NCBI GenBank assembly: GCA_021828195.1
Contig: JAKASQ010000002.1
Coordinates: forward strand, 155,920-219,919
From: Thermoplasmata archaeon
GTDB taxonomy: Archaea; Thermoplasmatota; Thermoplasmata; Lutacidiplasmatales; UBA184
Length of the DNA stretch: 64,000 nucleotides
Reading direction: 5' to 3'
Below are positions 11,161-19,932 of this stretch, in pieces (position 1 is the first letter of the stretch; every line of letters begins with the position of its first letter). The translations under genes were made by a program, and so were the position numbers. The notes below the pieces were generated by a model. That model saw only the letters and a program-made list of their open reading frames with translations. It had not been told where the DNA came from and did not search any database.

Positions 11161-12301
11161 GGCGCCCCCGCCCCGTGAAGGGACCCTCGGGCGGGTTCGG
11201 GAGGAGGCTACCCGCGATCGGCGGGCCCGTGTGCTCGACGCGGTCGCGCAACCACCACAGCGTCGCGACCGTGATCGCGAGGCCTCCCCCGAGCACCGTG
11301 TCGAACACCCGCACGAATGCGAACTGCCAGCTCCCCGGGTAGACCAGGTTCAGTAGAAGGATGACGAACGGCGTCAGGAACAGCGTGTAGATCCCGTAGT
11401 TCACCCAACGCGTCGCGAACAGAGCCATCGCAAAGAGGAAGAGGAAGACCCCCAGGATCCAGGGGTTCACGATGAACAGGGTGAGCCCGAGGGCGACCCC
11501 GGCGCCCCCGATCGTCCCCAGGATGCGCAGGAACGAGGCCGAGAATGTCGTCGCGATCGATGCGCGTAGCGAGACGAGGACCGTGAGCATCACCCAGTAG
11601 TCCCGTGGAAGGCCGAGCGCGAGGGAGATGGCGAGACCGACCGCGGTCGTTCCGGCGACGAGGATCGCGTAGCGTACGTGCACGCGGCTCACCGGCATCG
11701 GAACGGGGGTCGAGGGCGGAGGAGGGGTCGTTGGTCGTCGAGGATCCTCGCGGGCCTCGAAGTGCCCGCGTCGAAGGAGGATTGGCCGAGCGATCGCGAG
11801 GCCGAGGATCGCCCAGAACCCACCGAGGAGCGCGAGCACGAGCCGTTCCAGGGCCTCCAGTCCCGAGCCGCCGGGGATGCCGACGCCCACCGCGAGCATG
11901 ACCGCGGTCACCAGTCCGATCGAGTCGAACCCCGCCCCGCTGGCGCTGACGAGGATGATGCCGATCCCGAGAGCGACGAGGGGGACCTCCACCCAGCCGG
12001 TCGTCCCGATAATCGTACCGAGCGCGAGTGCGCCTGCGTTCGATAGCGCCGCGGCGGCCAGGGGAGGGAACCGGGCGACGGGAGGTCGGGCCGCGATGGC
12101 CATCAACAGATTGAGGGCGCCGAGCGATGCGAACACGCCACCCGCGATGGAACCGGCGCCGTTGCCGGCGAGGAGAGGGGCGATGATGACGATCCCCGCA
12201 ACGAGGCCCATGGTCAGGTTGAGGTCCTTGCGATCGACGCGGGTCGCGTCGTGGAGGAACGTGCTTGCCCAGGTCATCCCCATCGACGCAGGCGAGTCCA
12301 C
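11138..12301 (-). CDS. FUSC-family membrane protein
   Basis: About 387 residues with two sets of five to six hydrophobic helices separated by a polar Pro-rich linker (REDPRRPTTPPPPS). The second half contains YWVMLTVLVSLRASIATTFS, like the FUSC_2 domain found in aromatic acid and fusaric acid efflux proteins. Substrate and direction are unknown. Several ATG codons occur at the N-terminus (12301, 12283, 12277) and the true start is uncertain. It stands alone between convergent pntB and the PrsW-like gene. Confidence 0.75.
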   Translation of the reverse strand: MDSPASMGMTWASTFLHDATRVDRKDLNLTMGLVAGIVIIAPLLAGNGAGSIAGGVFASLGALNLLMAIAARPPVARFPPLAAAALSNAGALALGTIIGTTGWVEVPLVALGIGIILVSASGAGFDSIGLVTAVMLAVGVGIPGGSGLEALERLVLALLGGFWAILGLAIARPILLRRGHFEAREDPRRPTTPPPPSTPVPMPVSRVHVRYAILVAGTTAVGLAISLALGLPRDYWVMLTVLVSLRASIATTFSASFLRILGTIGGAGVALGLTLFIVNPWILGVFLFLFAMALFATRWVNYGIYTLFLTPFVILLLNLVYPGSWQFAFVRVFDTVLGGGLAITVATLWWLRDRVEHTGPPIAGSLLPNPPEGPFTGRGRLRSAQAP

Positions 12302-12641
12302 GGTCTACCGGACCTTGAAGGCACCCCTCCAATTCGAACGAGATTGAGACCGGAGGTCCTTCGCTCGCCCTCCCTCGGCAAGCTCCCGGAGCGTGCGGCG
12401 CCGAACAGGGCGTAGGAGGCCGTGACGGCTCGCCCTGCGTGTGGCGACGCATTCACATCGGGTCGACCCGCATCGCGGTCGGCGATCGGCGCCCACTCGA
12501 GCGCACTCCCCCGGCCCGAAGCGCGGGCGTAGCGCCCTCGATACGGAGGCTTGGGCGAACCTTCTCGTCGGGAACGCCGGGGATGCGCGCACGATGGGCA
12601 AGGGTCTTGCGAGGTGAGGGATACCGGGAACATCTCCGGCG
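12302..12641. other. Intergenic gap without a supported gene
   Basis: A 340-base GC-rich gap between the divergent FUSC-type and PrsW-type genes. Short open frames cross it on both strands but show no protein-like composition. No strong TATA box, tRNA or long stem was found; it presumably holds the two promoters. Confidence 0.4.
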
Positions 12642-13484
12642 ATGAGCGATCTCGACACCTTCCTGGATATCACCATCATCTTCTGGGTGGCCCTGATCCC
12701 GGCCGTCCTGTACCTGCTGTGGATACGAGGCACCGAACGGTATCGGACCGCTTCGTGGGGGACCGTCCTCACCGCCTTCGTCTACGGGGCCATCGTCGCC
12801 ACCCTGGTGGCGGCGGCCATCGAAGGGACCCTCCTCTACGTCGGTACCAGTGCGAGCCAAGCGCTTCCCGCGCCGGAGTTCACGTTCCTCAATGGCAACT
12901 CCACCGCCGGGCAGTTCTTCCTGATCTTGGTCATCGCGCCGTTCGTCGAGGAGGGCCTGAAGGGGATCGGCGTCATCCTGCTGCGCGCCCGGATGACCAC
13001 CCTGGCCGACGGCCCGGTGTTCGGCGCGTCGGTAGGACTGGGCTTCGGGTTCTTTGAGACGCTCCTGTACGGCATCGTGGGGTTCGCCGTGGGCGGCCTC
13101 CCCGGAGCGATCGTTCTCGTGCTGGTACGCAGTGTCTCGAGCGTGCTCTTGCACGCGAGCTCCACCGCCATGTTCGGCTACGGCTATGCGAAATCCCGCA
13201 TCGAGGGCGAACCCGGCGCCACGGGCCGCTACTACCTCCTCGCGGTCGGGATGCACGCGAGCTTCAACGTCCTCGCCTCCCTGGGAGCCCTCCTCGTCGC
13301 GTTCGGCATCTCGAACTCGATCGGTGATGTCGCGAGCGGCCTCGCCCTCCTCGCCGCCGTCGCGTTCGGCGTGTTCGCGTTCGAGCACGTCGCGAAGGTC
13401 GTTCGGACCACGGATTATCCTGCGCTCTCGACCTACCGGGGCGGATCTCGCGGCTCGACGCTCCCCCGCGCGCCTCCGAAGTGA
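12642..13484 (+). CDS. prsW: PrsW-type intramembrane metalloprotease
   Basis: A 280-residue membrane protein with seven to eight helices. The PrsW/CPBP-like catalytic motifs are in order: PFVEEGLKG (EExxK), FGFFETLLYG, VLLHASSTAMFGY (H) and GMHASFNVLA (H). The Glu and His residues should bind the catalytic zinc in the membrane. In Bacillus, PrsW cleaves an anti-sigma factor; in archaea the substrate is unknown. The C-terminal 20 residues are a basic cytoplasmic tail. A tRNA-Val gene follows on the other strand. Confidence 0.88.
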   Translation: MSDLDTFLDITIIFWVALIPAVLYLLWIRGTERYRTASWGTVLTAFVYGAIVATLVAAAIEGTLLYVGTSASQALPAPEFTFLNGNSTAGQFFLILVIAPFVEEGLKGIGVILLRARMTTLADGPVFGASVGLGFGFFETLLYGIVGFAVGGLPGAIVLVLVRSVSSVLLHASSTAMFGYGYAKSRIEGEPGATGRYYLLAVGMHASFNVLASLGALLVAFGISNSIGDVASGLALLAAVAFGVFAFEHVAKVVRTTDYPALSTYRGGSRGSTLPRAPPK

Positions 13485-13535
13485 GTCTCTGGACGGTACG
13501 TGCAGGACGTGGGTCATCCCCACCTTAGAAGAACC

Positions 13536-13608
13536 TGGGCGCGGCCAGATTTGAACTGGCGACCTTCACCGTGTCAGGGTGACGTCATAACCGCTAGACT
13601 ACGCGCCC
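13536..13608 (-). tRNA. tRNA-Val (GAC)
   Basis: On the minus strand the gene reads from 13608: acceptor GGGCGCG pairs with CGCGCCC, D arm, anticodon stem TCACC/GGTGA with loop CTGACAC (anticodon GAC), and T arm GCCAG/CTGGC with loop TTCAAAT. The discriminator is A at 13536 and no CCA is encoded. No intron. Confidence 0.95.
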
Positions 13609-13675
13609 GCTCGGCGAGCCACTAAGGCAGCGCACTTATGCCTGTCGGAACCGCGGAGAAATCGCGGGCGGGGCG

Positions 13676-15220
13676 TCAGCCGTATCCGCCGGGAAACTGG
13701 CGCGGGTCGGACGGCTCGTTCCAGGTGTAGTATCCCATCGATTGGCGCTGGGCCTCGGTCGCTTCCTTCTGGAGACCACCTTGCAGCGATCCGTAGGCCT
13801 CCTTGATCTGTTCTTCGATCGGGCGGGCGCGGACGAGGGCCTCGCGGATGTGTTTCGCCTCGATCGTGGGGCTCCCGGAGATGGCCGCGAAGTCGCCGGC
13901 CGTGCGCAGCAGGCCTCCGAGCTCTCGCAGCCGCAGGGTCAGGGAGTTGTGACGTCCGTCGATCGTCTCGGCGCGGCGACGCGCCTCTTGGACGAGCAGT
14001 TCGACGGCTTCGCGGGAGGCGGGGCGGATCCGTCCGTCGGCCGCGATCTCCTGCGCGCAGAACTGGGCGAGCTTCAGGCGGTTCGCCGGGGTGTCGGGCA
14101 TCGCGGTCTCGAGGAGGACCTCGTAGCCGCCGCCGGCGATCCGCGAGCGCAGCGGCGAGAGGATGCGGTGCATGTCCTGGATGTTGGCCGCCGCGACGAG
14201 GATGAAGTCGCACGGAACGGCATCGACCCGGACCGACGCGCCCGCCGATTGCGGATTGCGTCCCGTGATGGGGAAGCGCTTCTCCTGCATCGCGGTCAGG
14301 ATGTGCCGCTGCAGGTAGCCGAGGTGCGGGAGCTCGTCCAGGAACAGCACCCCCTCGTGCGCCTCGTGGATCGCGCCGGGGATGACCCGCTCGTACGGCG
14401 GGGAGCCGAGCTGGGGGTGGCCACCGTACGGGTCGTGCCGTACGTCGCCCAGGAGCTCGGTCTCGCTCGCCCCGGTCGCCATCACGAACGTGTTGCGGTC
14501 GAGCTTCACTAGGACCTTGCGCGGGCTCTCGCGCTGCTGCTCCCGTCGACGCTCCAGCGCGCGTTGGTCGAGGACCTTGATCTTTTCGCCGGCGCGTTCG
14601 TAGGCCACGACCTCCTCCACTCCGTTCCGGGTCCGGGTGGTGCGGACCGGCTCGGGAAGGTTCCCGATCGGATTGACGGTGATCTCGAGGAGCCCTCCGA
14701 CGATGTCGCGGAAGGGGTTGCCCGTCCCGGTGCCGGGTGGGGTGCTGGTCTTGGGGTTGCTGCAACTCGGGCAGAACCGCTCCGCCGGCAGCGAGTAGAA
14801 GCCGCACCGCGAGCAGCGGTAGCCGAGCCGCTCGGCCGCCGACGCGGGGGCCTCCCGGGGATCGATGAGCTCGCCCTCCGTGGTGCGTTCGGCCTCCCGC
14901 TCGCGGTAGGCTTCCTCCCGGGTCACGACCTCGATGGTCGGGCGCTCCGGATTCTCCGGGTTGTGCACGATGCGAAGCTCGGTCCGCGGTCGTTCCAGAT
15001 GCAGGGCGAGCGCCTGCGCCGTCATCGATTTTCCGATGCCAGCGGGGCCTACGAGGAGGAGATGCCGGTGCTGGTAGGCCGCGATGCGCGCGATCTCGAC
15101 CGCCTTCTCCTGGCCGATCACGCGATCGAGCGGATCCGTCGGAATGGGAACGTCGGCCGTCGTTTCCATCTCGTCGATGGAGGCGAGGGTCTTGCGCGGG
15201 GCTTCGGCGGCGTCGGCCAT
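13676..15220 (-). CDS. LonB-like AAA+ ATPase with zinc ribbon, no protease domain
   Basis: A 514-residue protein. It has Walker A GPAGIGKS (58-65), the LonB-type HNPENPERP stretch, a four-cysteine zinc ribbon C136-x2-C139...C150-x2-C153, then GAIHEAHEGVLFLDE (Walker B, about 282-296), ALQ-type sensor region MQEKRFPITGR, ILVAAANIQDMH, and the LRLRELGGLLRTAGD helical lid. This order follows archaeal LonB closely. Two differences stand out: the membrane anchor that LonB carries between Walker A and B is replaced by the ribbon, and the chain ends just after the lid, where the Ser-Lys protease domain should begin. It is therefore an ATPase of unknown client, perhaps a chaperone-like remodeller. 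A TATA-like CTTTTTA lies about 30 bases upstream. Confidence 0.8.
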   Translation of the reverse strand: MADAAEAPRKTLASIDEMETTADVPIPTDPLDRVIGQEKAVEIARIAAYQHRHLLLVGPAGIGKSMTAQALALHLERPRTELRIVHNPENPERPTIEVVTREEAYREREAERTTEGELIDPREAPASAAERLGYRCSRCGFYSLPAERFCPSCSNPKTSTPPGTGTGNPFRDIVGGLLEITVNPIGNLPEPVRTTRTRNGVEEVVAYERAGEKIKVLDQRALERRREQQRESPRKVLVKLDRNTFVMATGASETELLGDVRHDPYGGHPQLGSPPYERVIPGAIHEAHEGVLFLDELPHLGYLQRHILTAMQEKRFPITGRNPQSAGASVRVDAVPCDFILVAAANIQDMHRILSPLRSRIAGGGYEVLLETAMPDTPANRLKLAQFCAQEIAADGRIRPASREAVELLVQEARRRAETIDGRHNSLTLRLRELGGLLRTAGDFAAISGSPTIEAKHIREALVRARPIEEQIKEAYGSLQGGLQKEATEAQRQSMGYYTWNEPSDPRQFPGGYG

Positions 15221-15378
15221 CTGGGTATTATAACGCCCGGAAGGGGGTAAAAAGCTTGGCCGGGCAGGTTACCTTTCGGGGCGCTCAGCCGCTGCGTGGC
15301 TCGGCCGGGTCTCCGGCGAAAAGGAGGGCCGGGCGGGTCCGTAGGACGGGCCCGCTCGGAAAGAGTTCGGGGGAGGAA

Positions 15379-16716
15379 CTACCGCGCTCCGCCGAGATCT
15401 TGGCGGGTGAAGATCCGAACGTTCTCCGGCATCTTTCCCACGGGCCCGAGACGGGAGGCCACGATCGTTCCGATGTTCTTCTCCTGGGCGACGTCCAGGA
15501 GGCGCTGGCTGACGATGCCGTCGAAGATGAGCGCCTTCGCGGGGTTGGGGTATCCCACGAGGAAGTCGATCATGTCCTTGACGGGGGCGTCGTGGACCAC
15601 CGCGTCGTCCGGGCCGATCACCAGGAACTTCGAGGCATTCTCGATGCCTCCGAGGAGTTCGAAGTAGTGCTGGAGCTCCGGTGGGAGCGTCGCAGGGGGC
15701 GCGGCCGGCGAAGGCAGTGGGAGGGCACGCGGAACCGCTACGGGCGGCCGGTGCTCGTCGCGGCGGGGCGGGCCACGCTCGTCACGCGGACCCCGGTCCT
15801 CGCGCCGGTCCGGGCGGCCCCCGCCTTCCGAGCGGGATCCTTCGGCTCGGTCCTCCATCGGACCGCGCGTGGCCCCGGTCGACTCGAATCCCGTCATCTC
15901 CAAGTACTGGTTGATGGGGATCTTGTTGCGCAGGCACTTCACGAGTTGTTTTTGCGTCAGTTCCTCGACCTCGCTGCCGCGCGGGGCGCGAGCCACGAAA
16001 TCGAGATCCATCGTCTGCAGCATCTCGCGGAGGATGAGTTCGCCCGCGCGGTCTCCATCCGTGAACGCCGTGACCGTCTTCCCGCGGGAGAGGTCCTTCA
16101 CCGTCTGGGGCACGCTCGTTCCCTCGACGGCGATGACGTTCTTGATGCCGCATTGCAGTAGGTTAAGCACATCCGAGCGCCCCTCGACCACGATCAGCGC
16201 GTCGGCCTGATCGATGTTCGGGCCCGCCGGGAGATGCTCCGGGCCGTACGTCGTGATCTCTTCGACCTGGACGGCTTTGCGGACGGCCTCGGTCAGGTCG
16301 AGGCCGACGCCCTTCGATTCGTCCTGGAGGCGGGAGAGGATCTCCTTGGCCCGCTCCACGACCTTCTGGCGCTTGGAGATGCGGATATCCTCGACGGATA
16401 CGACCTCGATCTTGGCCCGGCACGGCCCGATGCGGTCAACCGTTTCGAGACCCGAGGCGAGGATCGCGGTCTCGACCTGGTCGAGTGAGGAGGCGATGAT
16501 GATCTCCCCTTCGCTCTTGCCCTTGCGGCTGTCGATGTCGACCTCGATCCGGCCGATGCGGCCGGACTTCTGTAGGTCGCGGAGATCAAGCTCCTCTCCG
16601 AGGAGTCCTTCGGTCTGTCCGAATACGGCCCCTACGACGTCGGGTTTGTCGATGACACCCTCGGCGACGATGTGGGCTCGGATCTGGTACTTGGCGGCGC
16701 TGGGATCGTTCGTCAT
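15379..16716 (-). CDS. dnaG: Archaeal DnaG primase-like protein
   Basis: A 445-residue protein from ATG 16716. Residues 10-165 are the archaeal DnaG N-terminal region (KYQIRAHIVAEGVIDKPDVV), and a TOPRIM domain follows with ALIVVEGRSDVLNLL (catalytic Glu) and TAFTDGDRAGELILRE (DxD). A low-complexity Arg/Gly/Pro segment of about 70 residues links to a conserved C-terminal domain ending near VRIFTRQDLGG. In archaea DnaG can make RNA primers and also associates with the exosome. The upstream extension to 16767 is unlikely to be translated. Confidence 0.94.
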   Translation of the reverse strand: MTNDPSAAKYQIRAHIVAEGVIDKPDVVGAVFGQTEGLLGEELDLRDLQKSGRIGRIEVDIDSRKGKSEGEIIIASSLDQVETAILASGLETVDRIGPCRAKIEVVSVEDIRISKRQKVVERAKEILSRLQDESKGVGLDLTEAVRKAVQVEEITTYGPEHLPAGPNIDQADALIVVEGRSDVLNLLQCGIKNVIAVEGTSVPQTVKDLSRGKTVTAFTDGDRAGELILREMLQTMDLDFVARAPRGSEVEELTQKQLVKCLRNKIPINQYLEMTGFESTGATRGPMEDRAEGSRSEGGGRPDRREDRGPRDERGPPRRDEHRPPVAVPRALPLPSPAAPPATLPPELQHYFELLGGIENASKFLVIGPDDAVVHDAPVKDMIDFLVGYPNPAKALIFDGIVSQRLLDVAQEKNIGTIVASRLGPVGKMPENVRIFTRQDLGGAR

Positions 16717-16939
16717 TTCTGGTATTTCTCCGTTTGGCGAAAGGCGAACTCCCGCATACGGGAGCATCGGCCCGGACGGAAGCTCAGAGGGGAATATCCA
16801 CGTCGCCGAAACAATCGCGGAGCCTACGACCTGGACCAGGGTGGAGCGTGAGTCGTGATTCCGTGAGACGCGGCGACATGAGGATACTTCCTCGGCTTCC
16901 GTCTCCGGGTGCCTTTCGATCGTGTGGAGCCGTGGGCCC

Positions 16940-16947
16940 TATTTAAA
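16940..16947 (+). promoter_or_regulatory. Strong TATA box in the dnaG intergenic gap
   Basis: TATTTAAA, followed by GGAGG, stands out in very GC-rich sequence. Predicted transcription start is near 16968. The next protein gene, at 17151, has its own TATA (TTTTATAAC at 17106-17114), so this promoter seems to serve the candidate RNA between them. Confidence 0.55.
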
Positions 16948-16967
16948 GGAGGCCTGGGGCCGACGAC

Positions 16968-17110
16968 CCACGTTCCGGCGCCTGGGCCAAGGGCAGGTGC
17001 CGCCGGGCCCGCGCCGCTCCCCCGGCACCACGCCGGCCGGGGGCGTCTTGTCCTTCCAGAGGGAGCGAGCGCCCCGAGGCCCAGGGTTGCGAGAGTGCCC
17101 CCGAGTTTTT
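16968..17110 (+). ncRNA. Candidate structured non-coding RNA
   Basis: Between a TATTTAAA promoter and a T5 run (17106-17110) lies about 140 bases that folds as nested helices: 16981-16988 with 17078-17085 (8 bp, CCTGGGCC/GGCCCAGG); inside it 16989-16996 with 17048-17055 (8 bp with G-U pairs); inside that two hairpins, 16996-17002 with 17023-17029 (7 bp) and 17030-17034 with 17042-17046 (5 bp). I could not match it to 5S rRNA, SRP RNA or RNase P RNA signatures. It could also be a structured leader of the downstream gene. High GC makes chance pairing likelier, so confidence is moderate. Confidence 0.4.
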
Positions 17111-17150
17111 ATAACGGGCTCCTCTACCGCGTATCGGGGGAGTCCGATTC

Positions 17151-17822
17151 ATGCCGCGTGGAAAAGCCCGAAAGGTCGTTCGCGATCCTCGTCCCGAGGT
17201 CCCGGTGGAGTCCCAGTTGCCCGACGATGACTTCGTGGGGTCGCTGCGCCAAGAGCTCGCCCGGACCCAAGCCGCGGCCGTCACCAAGCCGGCGGAGGAT
17301 CTCTCGCATCGCGCCGAGTTGAACCGACGCCTGCTCCAGGATCTCTGGGAGATCCACAACCAGTTCGAGGACATCTCCGTGCACCTGACCCTCGAACCTT
17401 CGGCCACGCTGTTCGCAACGTTCGTCGAATACCCGACCAACTTCTCCTTCAAGGACAATTTCGACTTCGGCTCTGTCAGCACGCTCGAGCTCGCCGACCG
17501 CGCCGCCGGCTGGGTCGGGTTCTCGCTCCGTTTCTGGTACTACCGGGACGCCGAGGGCAAGGGCCGCCTGCGCGGGATCTTCGAGTGGACGGATGGAGAG
17601 TCCTACCACCGCTACTCCGGGTGGATGCGCTCGATGAGCCAGGCGATCCTGTACGACGCTTCCGAGCCCGACGTGGACTTGAAGAGCGTCCACAAGGTGC
17701 TGCGCGACGTCGTTGTCAAGTGGTACGCCGCCCATCTCGACCGCACCCCCGAAGGGTTCGTCCAGCACCTTCGGCAGAAGTACCCGAAGGGCACTTCGTA
17801 CGCGAAGGAATCCTACCGGTAG
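17151..17822 (+). CDS. Conserved-looking hypothetical protein
   Basis: A 223-residue soluble protein that I cannot assign. The first 50 residues are basic then polar and probably disordered (MPRGKARKVVRDPRPEVP). The body is a mixed fold rich in aromatic residues (WVGFSLRFWYYRDAEGKGRL, ESYHRYSGWMRSM) and ends in a helix-rich segment VLRDVVVKWYAAHLDRTPE. Real coding is supported by its composition, a TATA box at 17106-17114 about 40 bases before the ATG, and the absence of a competing frame. No metal or nucleotide motif is visible. Confidence 0.75.
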   Translation: MPRGKARKVVRDPRPEVPVESQLPDDDFVGSLRQELARTQAAAVTKPAEDLSHRAELNRRLLQDLWEIHNQFEDISVHLTLEPSATLFATFVEYPTNFSFKDNFDFGSVSTLELADRAAGWVGFSLRFWYYRDAEGKGRLRGIFEWTDGESYHRYSGWMRSMSQAILYDASEPDVDLKSVHKVLRDVVVKWYAAHLDRTPEGFVQHLRQKYPKGTSYAKESYR

Positions 17823-17938
17823 AGCGTGCGTGGGTCGTCCGCCCCGGGCGGAATGGTTGAAATAACGCGCCCACCTAGCACGCCCGCTCGGCGTCGACCG
17901 GTCGGCGCACCGGCCCCGTCGCGCGTTCTGAGGGTGAC

Positions 17939-19456
17939 GTGGCGGCAACCGACCTACGCGGGCACTTGGTCGCCTACTTCGAAGGGCAGCACAAGCTCGT
18001 GGAGACCGACGCGCTAACGCTGCTGCTCACCGACCGCCAGCCGCTCGTTCTCTCGCAGCAGGTTCTCGACCGCTGTGGGACGGGCTCCCCGCTCGTGACC
18101 CGGGAAATGGTCGAGCGGACGATCGAGCTCCGGCGGGCCTCGCGCATGGTCGCGCGCGCCGCCCCCGCCTCCGTCGCGTCCGAGATCGCCCTCAACTCGG
18201 GGAGCGCCCCGCCGTTCGCCCTGCTCACGGAGGGATTCTCTCCGCCGGTTCCGAATCGTGATCCGCTCGAAGCGTACGGCGCCCTCTTCGCGTCGCGCTA
18301 CCAGATGCTCTCCCGGCTCCTCCGCGGCCGACCGGGCCTATCGAACCTCCGCCCGATCCGCGAACTACGGTCGACCGAGGCGGATGCGTCGGTCATCGCG
18401 ATGATCCGCGACGTCCGCGAGGTCAGCGCGAAGCGGATCGCGCTGCTCACGGTCGAGGATCCGTCCGGATCCACCGACCTATTGGTTCCGAACGACGCTT
18501 ACGTCGGCCGAGGAACGTTCCTCCCCGACGAGGTCGTGGGCTTCACCCTGAGGATCGCCCGCGAGGCGGGGAAGATGCACCGGGTCACCTCGATCGAGCG
18601 GCCGGAGGTGCCCCCCGGGCGCGCCACCCACCGATCGGATCGACCCTCCCGGACCCTCTTCCTATCGGACCTTCACATCGGGAGTCGCTCGTTCCTCTCC
18701 GAACCGTGGGCGCGCCTCATGGATTTCCTGCACGGACGCGGACCCAACGCTGAGATCGCGGAAACGCTCGAGCACGTGGTCATTGCGGGGGACCTCGTGG
18801 ACGGGATCGGCATCTACCCGAACCAAGAGCGGGACCTCGCCATCAGCGATGTGGTCGAGCAGTACGCGGAGCTCGGGCGTCGTCTGCGCGAGCTGCCGGA
18901 ACGGCTCTCGATCATCGTGGTGCCGGGCAACCACGACGCCGTCGCCCCGGCCGAACCGCAACCCGCGCTCTCGGCGGCGATGGCCGCGCAACTCCCGACG
19001 AACGTACGCTCCCTCGGCAACCCGTCGACCTTCGCGCTTCACGGCGTTGTGCTGTCCGCGTACCATGGACGCGGGTTCGACGAACTGATCCCCGCGATCC
19101 CCGGAGCTTCCTACGGGCGTCCAACCGACGTGATGAAGCGGATGCTCCAGATGCGGCACATGGCCCCGATCTACGGGGGACGTACGCCACTCGCCCCGCT
19201 CTCCCGCGACGGCCTGGTCATCGAGCCGCTCCCGGACGTGTTCGTGACGGGGCACTCGCACACCTACGGGGTCGACCACTACCGGGGGGTGTTGCTCTTG
19301 AACGTCTCGACCTGGCAAGGGGAGACGGAGTACCAGAAGATGCGGAACATCACCCCGGTCCCCGCCCGGGCGGCGATCGTCGATCTGGCCACCCTCTCGA
19401 CCACGACCCTCAACTTTGCCGGCCGAGAGTGCGTCCTGGGAGGACCCGAAGGATGA
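17939..19456 (+). CDS. polB: DNA polymerase D small subunit (DP1), 3'-5' exonuclease
   Basis: A 505-residue protein from GTG. Residues about 130-215 hold the OB-fold region, and the C-terminal half is a calcineurin-like phosphoesterase with all its motifs: LFLSDLHIGS (D-x-H), VVIAGDLVDGIG (G-D-x2-D), VVPGNHDAV (G-N-H-D) and VTGHSHTYGVDHY (G-H-x-H). This is the proofreading and accessory subunit of the archaeal replicative PolD; the catalytic DP2 gene is not in the window. It overlaps the next gene by 4 bases. A family B polymerase is present as well, at 59.5 kb. Confidence 0.95.
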   Translation: MAATDLRGHLVAYFEGQHKLVETDALTLLLTDRQPLVLSQQVLDRCGTGSPLVTREMVERTIELRRASRMVARAAPASVASEIALNSGSAPPFALLTEGFSPPVPNRDPLEAYGALFASRYQMLSRLLRGRPGLSNLRPIRELRSTEADASVIAMIRDVREVSAKRIALLTVEDPSGSTDLLVPNDAYVGRGTFLPDEVVGFTLRIAREAGKMHRVTSIERPEVPPGRATHRSDRPSRTLFLSDLHIGSRSFLSEPWARLMDFLHGRGPNAEIAETLEHVVIAGDLVDGIGIYPNQERDLAISDVVEQYAELGRRLRELPERLSIIVVPGNHDAVAPAEPQPALSAAMAAQLPTNVRSLGNPSTFALHGVVLSAYHGRGFDELIPAIPGASYGRPTDVMKRMLQMRHMAPIYGGRTPLAPLSRDGLVIEPLPDVFVTGHSHTYGVDHYRGVLLLNVSTWQGETEYQKMRNITPVPARAAIVDLATLSTTTLNFAGRECVLGGPEG

Positions 19457-19932
19457 GCCCGTACCCGATCGATCCCCCGGACGCGCGGGGTCCGATGCGC
19501 CTCGTGCTGACCACGTACCCCGATCGCGCCGCCGCGATCGCCCAGATCGAGGAAGCGCTCGAACGTCGTCTCGCCGCGTGCGCCAGCGTCTTCGCGGTCG
19601 ACTCCCGGTTCCGGTGGAAGGGCGGTATCGAGACGAACGCGGAGACGATGGTCCTGTTCAAGACCGTCCCGAAACGGGTCGGCGCCCTGTTCGGACTGCT
19701 GAAAGACGGGCACCCGTACGAGGTGCCCGAGATCGTGGAGATTGATGTCCCCCGCGCCCACGCCGGCTTCCTCGAGTATCTCGCGCAGGAGATTGACCCG
19801 GACGCTCCCCCCCCGCCGCTCGGGGGTGGACCTACGCGTCGGGGAGGATCGCTAGCCCGGGGAGCTCGGTCCCTTGGACGAACTCGAGCGCGGCCCCGCC
19901 ACCGGTTGAGAGGAACTGGAAGGAAGAGGTAA
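19453..19932 (+). CDS. cutA: CutA-like divalent-cation tolerance protein with odd C-terminal tail
   Basis: ATG overlaps the stop of the PolD small subunit gene; an internal ATG at 19495 matches the usual family start. The CutA core runs from MRLVLTTYPDRA through RLAACASVFAVDSRFRWKGG to PEIVEIDVPRAHAGFLEYL, about 105 residues, the normal size. After this the frame continues for about 50 Pro/Gly/Arg-rich residues that do not look like CutA and overlap the 3' end of the convergent pgk gene by 101 bases. The tail may be a non-selected read-through or the result of a sequence error. Confidence 0.8.
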   Translation: MSPYPIDPPDARGPMRLVLTTYPDRAAAIAQIEEALERRLAACASVFAVDSRFRWKGGIETNAETMVLFKTVPKRVGALFGLLKDGHPYEVPEIVEIDVPRAHAGFLEYLAQEIDPDAPPPPLGGGPTRRGGSLARGARSLGRTRARPRHRLRGTGRKR

